From contig CAITTG010000040.1 of the NCBI GenBank assembly GCA_903895255.1, forward strand, positions 24,468 through 88,467: DNA of 64,000 nucleotides, written 5' to 3'. This DNA comes from an uncultured Verrucomicrobia subdivision 3 bacterium. GTDB lineage: Bacteria > Verrucomicrobiota > Verrucomicrobiia > Limisphaerales > UBA11358. The notes below the pieces were generated by a model. The model had not been told where the DNA came from. It saw nothing but the letters and a program-made list of their open reading frames with translations, and did not search any database. Position 1 is the first letter of the stretch; each line of letters opens with the position of its first letter. Position numbers and translations under genes: made by a program. Positions 17,584 through 26,711 of this stretch are shown piece by piece.

Positions 17584-18341
17584 ATAAAACCCGGTTCAAC
17601 TCTGCTGGTCGTGCGGCTGCGGCGTTCACACTGATTGAACTCCTCATCGTCATCGCCATCATCGGCATCCTGGCCTCGATGCTCCTGCCGGCCCTGGTGC
17701 GGGCCAAAAATTCGGCCCAGCGCGCGAATTGCGTGGGCAACCTGCGGCAACTAGGAATCGCCACCGAATTGTACCTGGGTGACAATGCCGGCCTGGCGTT
17801 TCGGAAATCCGGCGTGGCGAACGCCAGCGGCCAGCAATGGTGGTTTGGCTGGCTCGGGTCCGGGGCGGAGGGCCAGCGCCCGTTCGATCTGACCAGCGGA
17901 GTGCTCTATTCCTACCTGGGCGGCAGCGACCTGCGCCTCTGTCCCTCGCTGAATTACGCCTCGCCCCTCTTTAAACTCAAGGCCACCAACGTCGTCTTCA
18001 GCTACGGCTGCAATGCGTACCTCTTTGCCGGCCCGACCGCCCAGCCCGTCGCGGCGAGCAAACTCCGGCAGCCATCCGCAACTGTGATCTTTGCCGATGC
18101 CGCCGAGGTGAACGACTTTCAGGCCCCGGCCTCGCGCACCCACCCCATGTTCGAGGAGTTTTATTACGTGGACACCAACGCCAGTTATCCCAATGCCCAT
18201 TTCCGGCACAGCCAGCTCGCCAATGCCACCCGGGCCGATGGCCATGTGGAACCCGAGCCGCCCGTGCAGGGATCGCTGGATCCGCGGATCCCCGGCGAAC
18301 ATTTTGGCCGCTTGCGGTCGGAAATCCTCGCGGTGCCCTGA
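17580..18341 (+). CDS. Prepilin-type N-terminal methylation-domain protein (pseudopilin-like)
   Basis: The GTG at 17580 overlaps the preceding TGA (GTGA), giving a 253-aa protein starting [20 protein letters not shown]. The [20 protein letters not shown] segment is the classic type IV prepilin/type II pseudopilin N-terminal helix, although the residue before the cleavage site is Ala rather than Gly. The rest is a DUF1559-like head domain ending in an [13 protein letters not shown] motif ([10 protein letters not shown]). Such proteins are very abundant in Verrucomicrobiota and Planctomycetes. Here it is in a riboswitch-controlled operon between a secreted protein and a Cys-rich protein. Confidence 0.88.
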   Translation: MNKTRFNSAGRAAAAFTLIELLIVIAIIGILASMLLPALVRAKNSAQRANCVGNLRQLGIATELYLGDNAGLAFRKSGVANASGQQWWFGWLGSGAEGQRPFDLTSGVLYSYLGGSDLRLCPSLNYASPLFKLKATNVVFSYGCNAYLFAGPTAQPVAASKLRQPSATVIFADAAEVNDFQAPASRTHPMFEEFYYVDTNASYPNAHFRHSQLANATRADGHVEPEPPVQGSLDPRIPGEHFGRLRSEILAVP

Positions 18342-18679
18342 TGCCTCCCCTCCCGACCAGCGTGGAACCCGGGCGCTGCCCCTTGTGCGGCCAGCCCAAT
18401 GACTGCCAGCTCTGCACCACCACCGCCTACAAAGGCCCGTGCTGGTGCGCGCAGGTTGAAATCCCCGAAGCCCTGCTGGCCCAAGTCCCGCCGGACCAGC
18501 GCAACCAGGCCTGCCTCTGCCGGACGTGTGTAACGGCCTGGCACCGCGACCACCCCGCCCCGGCCACAATTCAGCCCGGGGATTTTAGTTTTGAAAACGG
18601 CCTGATGGTTTTCACCGCCGCCTACCATTTGCGACGCGGCTACTGCTGCGGCAGTGGCTGCCGGCATTGTCCCTACTAA
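18341..18679 (+). CDS. Cysteine-rich CWC / DUF5522 fusion protein
   Basis: The ATG at 18341 shares its first base with the prepilin gene's last base. The N-terminal half has four Cys pairs in the CPLCGQ...CQLC...CWC pattern of the cysteine-rich CWC family. The C-terminal half (NGLMVFTAAYHLRRGYCCGS followed by GCRHCPY) is the DUF5522 signature. Fused CWC-DUF5522 proteins probably bind a metal or cluster; no biochemical role is established to my knowledge. It is cytoplasmic (no signal). Its place in a B12-regulated operon is the main functional clue. Confidence 0.85.
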   Translation: MPPLPTSVEPGRCPLCGQPNDCQLCTTTAYKGPCWCAQVEIPEALLAQVPPDQRNQACLCRTCVTAWHRDHPAPATIQPGDFSFENGLMVFTAAYHLRRGYCCGSGCRHCPY

Positions 18680-18850
18680 CAGACAATTGTTAAACCTTGG
18701 GTCTAAAAAAATTCGACATTGGGTGATTGTTTATTGCCGTTTCTCTGGAGGTTGGAGGTTGGTGCTTGGAGCTTTTATTTTCCTTGAACATTGCCGTTTG
18801 ATTTTTGCAGTTCCCGCCCCCGGCGGAAATGCTACGCTCCCCGTGTTCGC

Positions 18851-21800
18851 ATGACACCGCCCCCTGCATCCGCCGGTCTGACGCCCTCCCAGGCGGCCGC
18901 CGTGGCCGCGCGCGGCAATGTCCTCGTCATGGCCGGCGCGGGCACCGGGAAAACGCACACGCTCATCCAACGCATCCTGGCCTGCCTGCGCGATGACGGC
19001 GCGGCGCTGGATGAGTTGCTGGTGGTCACCTTCACCGAGGCCGCCGCCGCCGAAATGCGCCAGCGCCTCCGTCGCGCACTGGAAGAAATCGCCCAAGCCC
19101 AGCCGGAAGACCCGCACAGCCGCGAGCAACTCGCCCTCTTCGACACCGCGCACATCGGCACCCTGCACAGCTTTTGCCTCAAGCTCGTGCGCGAACATTT
19201 TCATGAGCTGGGGCTGGACCCCGACCTGGCCGTGCTCGAAACCGGCGAGGCACATTTGCGCGCCGAGGAAACCCTGGAGGAAATGTTCCAGGGCCATTAC
19301 GGCGGCGCGACCCCGTTCGACCTCGCGGTGCAAAACCTCATCCAGCTCCATGGCGGCGGTCGCGATGAAAAAATCCGCGCGCTCATCCTGCGGCTGCATC
19401 ACTACGCCCAGACCCGGCCCGATGCCGAGGGCTGGCTCGCCCGCCAAATCGCCGCATTCAATCGTCCCGAGCCCGTCCAGTGGCAGGACTGGCTCACCGA
19501 AGCCATTACCGGCTGGCGCGCCGAGTGGCTGCCCCGGCTCGAGGAACTCCGCACGGGCAATGTGAAGGCGGCGGAACTCCTGGAACTCCTGCGCCAGCTC
19601 CCCCAACCCGGCACCCGCGCCCAGGCGGCCGATACCCTCACGGCCATCGCGGCCGCCGCCGAAGTCTGGCCGCCGAAGCAAAAAACCCTGCTCGCCAAAC
19701 CGCTGAAAACGCTCTTCGAGGACGCCGCGTTTCTGGGCGCGCTCGCGCGCTGCACGGAGGGCCAAGACCCGCTCGCCGAGGATTGGGACTGGACCCGCCG
19801 GCACCTGGCCACCCTCCTCGAACTCGCCCGCGATTTCACCCGCCAGTTCGCCCGGCGCAAGCTCCAGGACGGCGTCTTGGACTTTCACGATCTCGAACAA
19901 TTCGCCCTCACCCTGCTCTGGGATTTTGCCCAGGACGGGCCCACCGCCATCGCCCGGCGCTGGCGCGAACGCCTCCACTTTGTCTTCGTGGACGAGTACC
20001 AGGACATTAATGCCGCGCAGGACAAAATCATCGCCGCGCTCAGCCGCGACGGCGCGGCGGCCAACCGCTTCCTCGTGGGCGACGTCAAGCAGAGCATCTA
20101 CCGGTTTCGCCTGGCGGACCCGAAAATCTTTCGCGCCTACGCCCGGGACTGGCGCGGGGACGCCGGTTGTTCACTGCCGCTCTCGGAAAACTTTCGCAGT
20201 CGCGAGGGCCTGCTGAACTGGGTCAACGCCCTCTTCGCGCCGCTCATGCGCGAGGAATTTGGCGGGGTGAATTACGACGCCGAGGCGCGCTTGCAATTCG
20301 GCTCGCCCGCCACCCGCCGCCAACTGGCGGCGGCGGAAACGACCCCGCCGCGCGTGGAATTGCTCCTCCTGCGCAAACCCGCGCGGGACGAAGCGGGTCC
20401 GGCTGAGGAATCCGCCGGGGAGGCCAGCGCGGAAACCTTCGCCGATCTCGATAACGCCGAGAAAGAGGCGCGCTTGCTGGCCGGACGGCTGACGGCCTTG
20501 CGCGCCGAGGGGCACGAAATCTGGGATGGCGCGGCCAAAGCGTTTCGCCCCGTGGAATGGCGCGACATGGCGGTGCTCCTGCGCGCGCCCGGCGGCAAGG
20601 CCGAGGTGTATGCGCGCGCCTTTGATCGCGCCGGCATCCCGCTGATCGTGGAGCGGGGCGGCTTTTACGCGAGCGCGGAGATTGCGGATTTGCTGAACGT
20701 GCTGCAGTTGCTGGACAATCCCTTGCAGGATGGGCCGGTCATTGCCGTGCTGCGCTCGCCCCTCGTGGGCCTGACGCTGGATGAACTGGCGCAAATCCGG
20801 CTGACGGTTGCGCGGGAGCATTTTTGGACGGCTTTGAATCGCAGTCACACCGCAGGCGGCGAGCTCGCCCCGGAAACGCGCCAAAAAATCGCGGTGTTTC
20901 TGGAACGCTACGCGCGCTGGCGCACCCTGGCCCGCCAGTCGCCATTGGGTCCCTGCCTGGAAACCGTGCTGGTGGAAACGCATTATCTGGAATGGCTGGC
21001 GAGCCGGCCGCGCGGCGCGCAACGGCAGGCCAACGTCCGCCGCTTGCTCGGCCTGGCGGAACAGTTCGACCAGTTCCAGCAGCAGGGCCTGCACCGGTTT
21101 CTTAATTTCATCGCGGTGCAACAGGCGGCCGCGGTGGAACCGGACGTGGCGCTGGTCCTCGCGGAGAATGCCGTGCGCCTCATGAGCATTCACCAGAGCA
21201 AGGGCCTGGAATTTCCCGTGGTGGCGCTGGCCGATCTCGCCAAGCCCTTCAATACCCAGGACCGGCGCGCGGACATTATCTTTGACGAAACCTACGGCCT
21301 TTGCCCGCGCGTGAAACCGCCGGGGGCCGGCCGGAGTTATCCCAGCCTGCCGCACTGGCTTGCCCAGCAGGCCCAGCGCCGCGAACAGGCCGGCGAGGAA
21401 TTACGCCTGCTATACGTCGCCCTCACCCGCGCGCGCGACACCCTGCTTCTCACCGGCAGTGTCACGGATAAAAAATGGTCCAGCCACTGGACCGAGGCGG
21501 AGCCCATCACCGCCCAGCGCATCCTGGCCGCCACCAGTTATGCCGACTGGATTGGCCTTTGGTTCGCCCGGCAAAATACCGGTGCCCTGGGTGCCAACGG
21601 TGAACTACCCCACCTGCGCTGGCGCCTGGTGGAGGAAGCCGAGCTCGCCACGACCGCCCCAGACGGACCGGTGCCCGAGCCCCCCGCCCTGCCCGCCCTG
21701 GACACCGCCACGTTCCAGCGCCTGCAAGCGGCCCTGACCTGGCAGTACCCGTTTACAGCCGCCACCGAATACAAAGCCAAAACCTCCGTCACCGCCCTGC

Positions 21801-22453
21801 GCCGCCGCGTGGCCGAGCTGCTCGACGACGAGGCCCAACCCTTGTTCCCGCCGGTGGTGGTCGCCGCCGCCGACCGCCAGCGCCTGGGTCATCCCCGCTC
21901 CCGCCTGACCGCCGCCGAAATCGGCACCGCGCACCATCAATTTCTTCAACTGGTGCGGCTGACGGAAACCGCCAGCCTGCCCGCGCTGGCGGCGGAGGCC
22001 GACCGCCTGGCCGCCGCTGGTTTTCTGGAAACCGACCAGCGCGCCGCCCTCGACCTGAAAGCGGTTGCCGGCTTCTGGCGGTCGCCCGTGGGCGGGCAAA
22101 TCCGGTCCGCCGCCAGCGAGGTCCGGCGGGAACTGCCCTTCACCGCCCGCTTTGCCCCGCCGGAAATCGCCAACCTGCTGGGCTTGGCAGCCGACCCGGT
22201 GAACGCCCCGGATCTCGCCGATGAATTTGTGGTGATCCAAGGCGTGGCCGACCTGCTGGTGCTGCGTCCGGTGGAAATCTGGCTCGTGGATTTTAAGACT
22301 GATGCCCTCGCCCCGGCGGAACTGGCGGACAAAGTCCGGCACTACACCCCGCAGATCCAACTCTACGCCGCCGCCCTCGGCAAGATTTACGCCCGCCCCG
22401 TCACCCGCCGCTGGCTGCACTTTCTTGCCCTCAATCATACGGCAGAGCTTTGA
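18851..22453 (+). CDS. addA: AddA-type ATP-dependent helicase-nuclease
   Basis: The start at 18851 (MTPPPASAGLTPSQAAAVAA) is preferred over an upstream frame. The 1200-aa protein has superfamily 1 helicase motifs: Walker A MAGAGTGKTHTL (about residue 25), DEYQD (motif II), GDVKQSIYRFR, SIHQSKGLEFPVVAL and LYVALTRARDTLLL. The C-terminal RecB-like nuclease motif is WLVDFKTDALAP. It resects double-strand breaks for RecA loading, normally as a complex with AddB. No AddB gene is adjacent in this window, which is unusual. Upstream about 170 bp of intergenic DNA separates it from the B12 operon. Confidence 0.9.
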   Translation: MTPPPASAGLTPSQAAAVAARGNVLVMAGAGTGKTHTLIQRILACLRDDGAALDELLVVTFTEAAAAEMRQRLRRALEEIAQAQPEDPHSREQLALFDTAHIGTLHSFCLKLVREHFHELGLDPDLAVLETGEAHLRAEETLEEMFQGHYGGATPFDLAVQNLIQLHGGGRDEKIRALILRLHHYAQTRPDAEGWLARQIAAFNRPEPVQWQDWLTEAITGWRAEWLPRLEELRTGNVKAAELLELLRQLPQPGTRAQAADTLTAIAAAAEVWPPKQKTLLAKPLKTLFEDAAFLGALARCTEGQDPLAEDWDWTRRHLATLLELARDFTRQFARRKLQDGVLDFHDLEQFALTLLWDFAQDGPTAIARRWRERLHFVFVDEYQDINAAQDKIIAALSRDGAAANRFLVGDVKQSIYRFRLADPKIFRAYARDWRGDAGCSLPLSENFRSREGLLNWVNALFAPLMREEFGGVNYDAEARLQFGSPATRRQLAAAETTPPRVELLLLRKPARDEAGPAEESAGEASAETFADLDNAEKEARLLAGRLTALRAEGHEIWDGAAKAFRPVEWRDMAVLLRAPGGKAEVYARAFDRAGIPLIVERGGFYASAEIADLLNVLQLLDNPLQDGPVIAVLRSPLVGLTLDELAQIRLTVAREHFWTALNRSHTAGGELAPETRQKIAVFLERYARWRTLARQSPLGPCLETVLVETHYLEWLASRPRGAQRQANVRRLLGLAEQFDQFQQQGLHRFLNFIAVQQAAAVEPDVALVLAENAVRLMSIHQSKGLEFPVVALADLAKPFNTQDRRADIIFDETYGLCPRVKPPGAGRSYPSLPHWLAQQAQRREQAGEELRLLYVALTRARDTLLLTGSVTDKKWSSHWTEAEPITAQRILAATSYADWIGLWFARQNTGALGANGELPHLRWRLVEEAELATTAPDGPVPEPPALPALDTATFQRLQAALTWQYPFTAATEYKAKTSVTALRRRVAELLDDEAQPLFPPVVVAAADRQRLGHPRSRLTAAEIGTAHHQFLQLVRLTETASLPALAAEADRLAAAGFLETDQRAALDLKAVAGFWRSPVGGQIRSAASEVRRELPFTARFAPPEIANLLGLAADPVNAPDLADEFVVIQGVADLLVLRPVEIWLVDFKTDALAPAELADKVRHYTPQIQLYAAALGKIYARPVTRRWLHFLALNHTAEL

Positions 22454-22587
22454 ACTGGGTGAAGAGGGGCGGAACCGGATTTATGACCCTTGGCTGGCAT
22501 TACCAATTTCTCAGCTTGAATGCGGCGGGGGCACCTGATAATTTAAGGTGTGCGTTTCATCCCCCGATGCCGCGCGCAAGTTCGGTC

Positions 22588-22661
22588 TGTCCCATGGTGT
22601 AATGGTAACACAGCGCCCTTTGGAGGCGTTATTCATGGTTCGAATCCATGTGGGACAGCCA
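22588..22661 (+). tRNA. tRNA-Gln (anticodon TTG)
   Basis: Cloverleaf: acceptor TGTCCCA pairs with TGGGACA, D-stem GTGT/ACAC, anticodon stem GCGCC/GGCGT with loop CTTTGGA (anticodon TTG), T-arm CATGG-TTCGAAT-CCATG. The 3' CCA is encoded. Confidence 0.95.
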
Positions 22662-22704
22662 CTTTGCCGCCGTGCGGCGGGGCGATTCCCAACAAGGTTA
22701 CTAA

Positions 22705-23832
22705 ATGCAATTTTTCGCGAAAACCAGCAATCCGGCCCCGTGGTCCCTTTCCGGGCTGGCTTTGCTCTGCCTCACACTGCTCGGCCAGCCGGCCATGAGC
22801 CGGGCGCAGGACAGCTTCAGTCATTTTTTTGGCATCTCCAATTTTACCAGCTTTATTTCCTCGCCCAATGCCGATGGCTCAGCCGTGTGGCTCTCCCCGG
22901 TGGTAAACACCGTGGCCCCTTGGAATGAACTCATTGTTTCCTGGAATGCGGACGCGCCAGCCGGAACCTGGTTGCAGATTGAGGCGCGCGCCTTTTTACC
23001 GGGCCACACCACCAAGTTTTACGTGATGGGCCGATGGAACCGCGACAACCAGCCCTTTCCCCGCGCCAGCGTGCCCGGCCAGCAGGATGCCGATGGCGAG
23101 GTGCAGGTGGACACGCTCGTGCTGCATCAACTGGCCGCCAACGCCCAAGTGCGCCTGACCCTGGGCGGCACCAACAACCTCCTCCCGCGTCCGAAATTTC
23201 TGGGGCTGGTCTTTTGCAACACGAATGTCACCCCGACCGTGCTCCCGCCCAACCAGGCCGCGTGGAGCCTCGTCATTGCCACGCCGGAGCGCTCCCAGCA
23301 ATCCTATCCCGGCGGCAGTGGCTGGTGCAGCCCCACCTCGCTCTCCATGGTGCTGACCCGCTGGGGACGGGTGGCCGAGCGTCCGGAATGGAAACTGGAT
23401 GCGCCGGAAACCGCCGCCGGGGTGTTTGACCATGGCTTCCATCATCCCACCGGCAACTGGCCGTTCAACACCGCTTTCGCCGGCAGCCTGCCCGGCATGC
23501 GGGCCTATGTGACGCGCTTCAGTGACATTTCGGAACTGGAGGATTGGATCGCCGCCGGGATTCCGGTGATTATTTCCGCCCGCTATGATTTGCTGCAGGA
23601 TGGCCGCCCGCCGGATCTGAATGGCCACCTGACCGTGTGCCGGGGATTTACTGAGAACGGCGATGTGGTGATTAATGATCCGTGGACGAATCCCAAGGTG
23701 GAGAGCATCCGGCACATTTACAAGAGGGCGAATGTGCTCCGCGCCTGGGCGACATCCCACAACACCGTCTATTTGGTTTACCCGGAGAACTGGCCGGTGC
23801 CCCCCAACCGCCTGGGCCACTGGGCGAATTAG
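22705..23832 (+). CDS. Secreted C39-like (peptidase C39_2) cysteine protease-like protein
   Basis: The 375-aa protein has an N-terminal hydrophobic signal (LSGLALLCLTLLGQP, cleavage near SRAQ). It has an N-terminal beta-rich domain of about 150 residues, then a C39-like papain-fold domain. The catalytic Cys is in GGSGWCSPTS (Cys208), the His in LNGHLTVC (about residue 308) and the Asp in VINDPW (about 328). It is probably extracytoplasmic and may trim or tether cell-surface peptides. The gene follows tRNA-Gln with its own short leader; no operon partners are apparent. Confidence 0.85.
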   Translation: MQFFAKTSNPAPWSLSGLALLCLTLLGQPAMSRAQDSFSHFFGISNFTSFISSPNADGSAVWLSPVVNTVAPWNELIVSWNADAPAGTWLQIEARAFLPGHTTKFYVMGRWNRDNQPFPRASVPGQQDADGEVQVDTLVLHQLAANAQVRLTLGGTNNLLPRPKFLGLVFCNTNVTPTVLPPNQAAWSLVIATPERSQQSYPGGSGWCSPTSLSMVLTRWGRVAERPEWKLDAPETAAGVFDHGFHHPTGNWPFNTAFAGSLPGMRAYVTRFSDISELEDWIAAGIPVIISARYDLLQDGRPPDLNGHLTVCRGFTENGDVVINDPWTNPKVESIRHIYKRANVLRAWATSHNTVYLVYPENWPVPPNRLGHWAN

Positions 23833-23850
23833 CGAATTTCTGGCAATGCT

Positions 23851-24087
23851 CTAGTTGCCGTGCCCGCCGCAATGGCCGCCGCAGCAACCGCCCCCACCGC
23901 CACCGCCGCCAGTCTCGCAGGAACCTGAGTCGCCGCCGCCCGTGGTGGCCGCCGCGAACAGGGAAAATTTCTTGGCCAGTTTGGTGGAGCCGCACTGCGG
24001 ACACTTCGTGCCCTGCCAGTCACTCGAGCGCACCAGGATTTCGCTGTCGTGCGTGCAGGCGTTGCAATGAAATTCGTAAATCGGCAT
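23851..24087 (-). CDS. FmdB-family zinc ribbon protein
   Basis: The 78-aa protein opens MPIYEFHCNAC, with the FmdB pattern of two zinc knuckles: CNAC at residues 8-11 and CPQC at about 33-36. The C-terminus is a low-complexity Gly/Cys/His tail (CCGGHCGGHGN). Family members are small zinc-binding regulators or chaperone-like proteins of unknown exact role. The gene is alone on this strand, just downstream of the C39 gene. Confidence 0.8.
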   Translation of the reverse strand: MPIYEFHCNACTHDSEILVRSSDWQGTKCPQCGSTKLAKKFSLFAAATTGGGDSGSCETGGGGGGGGCCGGHCGGHGN

Positions 24088-24147
24088 GGCCTTATCTTAC
24101 CGCCTTCCGGCAAAAATTCAAGCGGCCGAATCACCCTCCACTGTAGC

Positions 24148-24166
24148 GTCGAGTCTGTGACTCGAC
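24148..24166. repeat. Palindrome GTCGAGTC-TGT-GACTCGAC
   Basis: Perfect 8+8 bp inverted repeat in the intergenic space. It shares its form with the GCGGGTC...GACCCGC palindromes at 28710 and 50399. Part of a dispersed intergenic repeat family (see findings). Confidence 0.6.
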
Positions 24167-24198
24167 CAGCGAGCGCCCCGCGCGAGCATGGGATGGCC

Positions 24199-24771
24199 TC
24201 AATACGCCGGCTCATTCCCCGGCTTCCATTTGATATTGCAACCCACGCTGGGCGTTTGCTGCGGGCTGACCGGCCGGCCGGCCAGCACGGCATCGAGCGC
24301 GGCGCGCAGGTCCCGGCCCGTGACCGGGCGGCCATTGCCCGGCCGGCTGTCATCGAACTGGCCGCGATAAACCAGCTTCCCGGTGCCATCGAACAGAAAA
24401 ATGTCCGGCGTGCAGGCCGCCCGATACGCCCGGGCCACCGACTGATCGGCGTCGTACAGGTAGGGGAACGTGTAACCGGCGGTTTTCACCTCCGCCGCCA
24501 TGTTCGCCGGGCTGTCGGCCGGATAGCGCTCCACATCGTTGCTGTTGATGCCCACCATGGCGAGGCCCCGGGGCAGGTAATCGCGCGCGAATTGGGCCAG
24601 GGCCGGACGCAGGTGAATCACGTAGGGGCAATGATTGCACATGAAGACCACGAGCAGGGCCGGGGCGTTTTGGAAATCGCGGCGGGAAACAATTTTGCCG
24701 GTCACATCCGGCAGCGCGAAATCCGGCGCCGGGGTGCCGAGCGGCAGCATGGTGGAAGGAGTCAAAGCCAT
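24199..24771 (-). CDS. Thioredoxin-fold redoxin (AhpC/TSA-like)
   Basis: I chose MALTPSTMLPLGTPAPDF at 24771 as the start because the longer frame adds 30 residues that do not match the family. The 190-aa protein has the redoxin signature PAPDFALPDVTG and a redox CxxC in MCNHCPYV. GINSNDVERYP and the later SVARAYRAACTPDIFLFD (cis-Pro region) are typical of this thioredoxin family. It likely acts in the cytoplasm as a thiol oxidoreductase or peroxidase. It is monocistronic and divergent from the exonuclease gene at 24864. Confidence 0.85.
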   Translation of the reverse strand: MALTPSTMLPLGTPAPDFALPDVTGKIVSRRDFQNAPALLVVFMCNHCPYVIHLRPALAQFARDYLPRGLAMVGINSNDVERYPADSPANMAAEVKTAGYTFPYLYDADQSVARAYRAACTPDIFLFDGTGKLVYRGQFDDSRPGNGRPVTGRDLRAALDAVLAGRPVSPQQTPSVGCNIKWKPGNEPAY

Positions 24772-24863
24772 CGGGATAATCTGGGCGAACCCCGGGATTT
24801 TTTCAAGGCCCGCGGAAAAAGTTTGTTTCCCGGTCCGCCAGCGGCTTTCATGAGGGTGCAACC

Positions 24864-25397
24864 GTGAAAAACATTGTTTATTTCGACCTGGAAACCCAGA
24901 AATCCGCCGATGAAGTCGGCGGCTGGGGCAACATCATCCGCATGGGCATGAGCGTGGCCGTGACCTACAGCACCGCCCGGGGCGAGTACACCATTTACGG
25001 CGAAAAGCAGGTGGACGACCTGCTACGCGAATTGCAGCGGGCGGACCTGGTGGTGGGGTTCAACAACCTGCGCTTCGATTACGAGGTGTTGCACGGCTAT
25101 ACATCCATGGATTTGACCCAGCTTCCCACCCTGGACATGCTGGTGGACCTCACCGCCACCCTCAACCACCGGCTCTCGCTGGATTCCATCGCCAGCGCGA
25201 CCTTTGGCGTGGAAAAAACCGCCGAGGGCCTGCAGGCCATTCGCTGGTACAAGGAGGGCAAGCTCGCCGAAATTGCCGAGTATTGCTGTTACGATGTGAA
25301 AATCACCAAGTTGGTCCACGAATACGGTCTGCAGAACAAACAATTGTTTTATGAAAATCGGTTCGGCAAGAAGCTGAATGTGGCCGTGAACTGGTAG
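24864..25397 (+). CDS. RNase H-fold 3'-5' exonuclease-like protein
   Basis: The start is GTG at 24864. The 177-aa protein shows the DEDD exonuclease motifs: IVYFDLETQK (motif I D-x-E), VVGFNNLRFDYEVL (motif II Asp) and EYCCYDVKITKLV (motif III Asp). It is close to the YprB/RNase_H_2 type. It is expected to act on single strands in the cytoplasm in repair or RNA turnover. A related protein of the same fold is encoded at 37350. It is separated from the redoxin gene by a short divergent promoter region. Confidence 0.8.
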   Translation: MKNIVYFDLETQKSADEVGGWGNIIRMGMSVAVTYSTARGEYTIYGEKQVDDLLRELQRADLVVGFNNLRFDYEVLHGYTSMDLTQLPTLDMLVDLTATLNHRLSLDSIASATFGVEKTAEGLQAIRWYKEGKLAEIAEYCCYDVKITKLVHEYGLQNKQLFYENRFGKKLNVAVNW

Positions 25398-25445
25398 GCA
25401 CCCAAGCGCCCCGGACTCTTTTGCGACCATTAGCCCGGGGGGAAA

Positions 25446-25521
25446 TGGTGGGTTGGCGGGGACTCGAACCCCGGACCAATGCCTTAAAAGGGCACTGCTC
25501 TACCAACTGAGCTACCAACCC
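25446..25521 (-). tRNA. tRNA-Lys (anticodon TTT)
   Basis: Cloverleaf on the minus strand: acceptor GGGTTGG / CCAACCC, D-arm GCTCAGTTGGTAGAGC, anticodon stem GTGCC/GGCAT with loop CTTTTAA (anticodon TTT), T-arm CCGGG-GTTCGAGT-CCCCG. The encoded CCA is at 25446-25448. Confidence 0.95.
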
Positions 25522-25671
25522 GCAAAAGGGCACATAGCATAAAGAACTGGTGCCTGAATGCAAGGCAATTAAACAGCGGTTTTTTGTGTTTCCCGAGATT
25601 GCAATTTGTGTTTTCCAAAAGACGCGCTAAATTGAAGCATCAAAAACGGTACGAGCATCAAATTTTGGGGC

Positions 25672-26523
25672 GTGCGGGGCTCAATTGCCACGCCCGGTCC
25701 CACCACCGTTCGCTATGGCGGCAACACTTCCTGCATTGAAGTGCGCCATGGCGGCGAGATTGTGATTCTGGATGCCGGCACCGGTTTGCGCCTGCTGGGC
25801 CAGGCCCTGCTGGAGGAATTTCCCGAAGGTCCGCTCAATCTCACCCTGCTGCTCTCCCACACCCATTGGGATCATATTCAAGGACTCCCGTTTTTTGGCC
25901 CCATTTACGAAAAACGCTGTCATCTGCGCATAGTGGGCTGTGAAGGCGCGCGCAAAGGCCTGGAGGAAGCCCTGACCGGCCAGATGGAAACCACCTATTT
26001 CCCGGTGCCCTTTGCCAAGCTGCCCAGCAATATCGAGATTGAGGAGTTTACCAATTACAATTTTCACATCGGCCCCATTGAGGTGCAGGCCCACCGGGCC
26101 AATCACCCCGGGGTTTGTGTCGGCTACCGCCTCACCACCCCGGATGGCCGGATCGCCTTTTTTCCCGACACCGAACCCCGTCCCGAAGGCTCCGACCCCG
26201 CCCTGCTCGAATTTATCCAGTCCGCCGACGTGCTGATTTTAGATTCGCAATACAACCAAGCCGAGTACGAGAAACATCGCGGCTGGGGGCATGGTTGTGT
26301 GGATGAATCCGTCGCGCTCGCCCTGCAGGCCCATGTCCGGTCCTTTTACCTCTTCCACCACGACCCCAATCACGACGACGCGACCCTGGACCAGTTCGTC
26401 CGCCACGCCCGCGCCCTGGTGAAACGGCAAAAGAGCACGCTGACCGTCGATGCCGCCCGCGAAGGCGAGACCATTAAACTCGGCGTGCCCGCCCCGGCCA
26501 AACGCCGGCTGCAAAAAGCCTGA
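25672..26523 (+). CDS. MBL-fold metallo-hydrolase
   Basis: The protein carries the metallo-beta-lactamase motif SHTHWDHIQG (about residues 62-71), a later metal-binding His in AHRANHPG, and an HHDPNHDD motif. It is of the ribonuclease Z-like/PhnP branch. The only canonical start is GTG at 25672, but the frame continues upstream as ACG-AGC-ATC-AAA-TTT-TGG-GGC (TSIKFWG). That matches the usual MxIKFWGVRGS start of this family, so the real start may be an ACG at 25651 (see findings). Function is a predicted hydrolase; substrate unknown. It has no clear operon partner. Confidence 0.85.
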   Translation: MRGSIATPGPTTVRYGGNTSCIEVRHGGEIVILDAGTGLRLLGQALLEEFPEGPLNLTLLLSHTHWDHIQGLPFFGPIYEKRCHLRIVGCEGARKGLEEALTGQMETTYFPVPFAKLPSNIEIEEFTNYNFHIGPIEVQAHRANHPGVCVGYRLTTPDGRIAFFPDTEPRPEGSDPALLEFIQSADVLILDSQYNQAEYEKHRGWGHGCVDESVALALQAHVRSFYLFHHDPNHDDATLDQFVRHARALVKRQKSTLTVDAAREGETIKLGVPAPAKRRLQKA

Positions 26524-26539
26524 GCCATCCCTGTTGCGT

Positions 26540-26711
26540 CCCCGCATCGGCGTTTATCTGCGTCCATCCGTGGTTGATTGATACGCTTTTGCGAATTACG
26601 TGGGTTTCACGGTTTAAAACCCCCTGGCTTTTTTCCGCGCCTTTGCGCCTTTGCGTCTTTGCGTTAAAGACCCTTCCCATCCGTGTTTCATCCGTGGCCA
26701 AAACCTCCGCT
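26540..26711. repeat. Dispersed intergenic repeats (CTTTGCGTCTTTGCGTTAA and GTCCATCCGTGG types)
   Basis: The gap between the MBL and UbiE genes holds two degenerate repeat units: TTATCTGCGTCCATCCGTGG at about 26555 and a CTTTGCGCC...TTTGCG tract at about 26636-26671. Reverse-complement relatives occur at 50294-50328 and 53309-53348. They give spurious small frames in translation; no gene is supported. Confidence 0.65.

Noticed and set aside
26540..26711. CRISPR array or phage remnant in repeat-like intergenic DNA
   Set aside because: Units are degenerate, not evenly spaced, and lack unique spacers and cas genes anywhere in the window.
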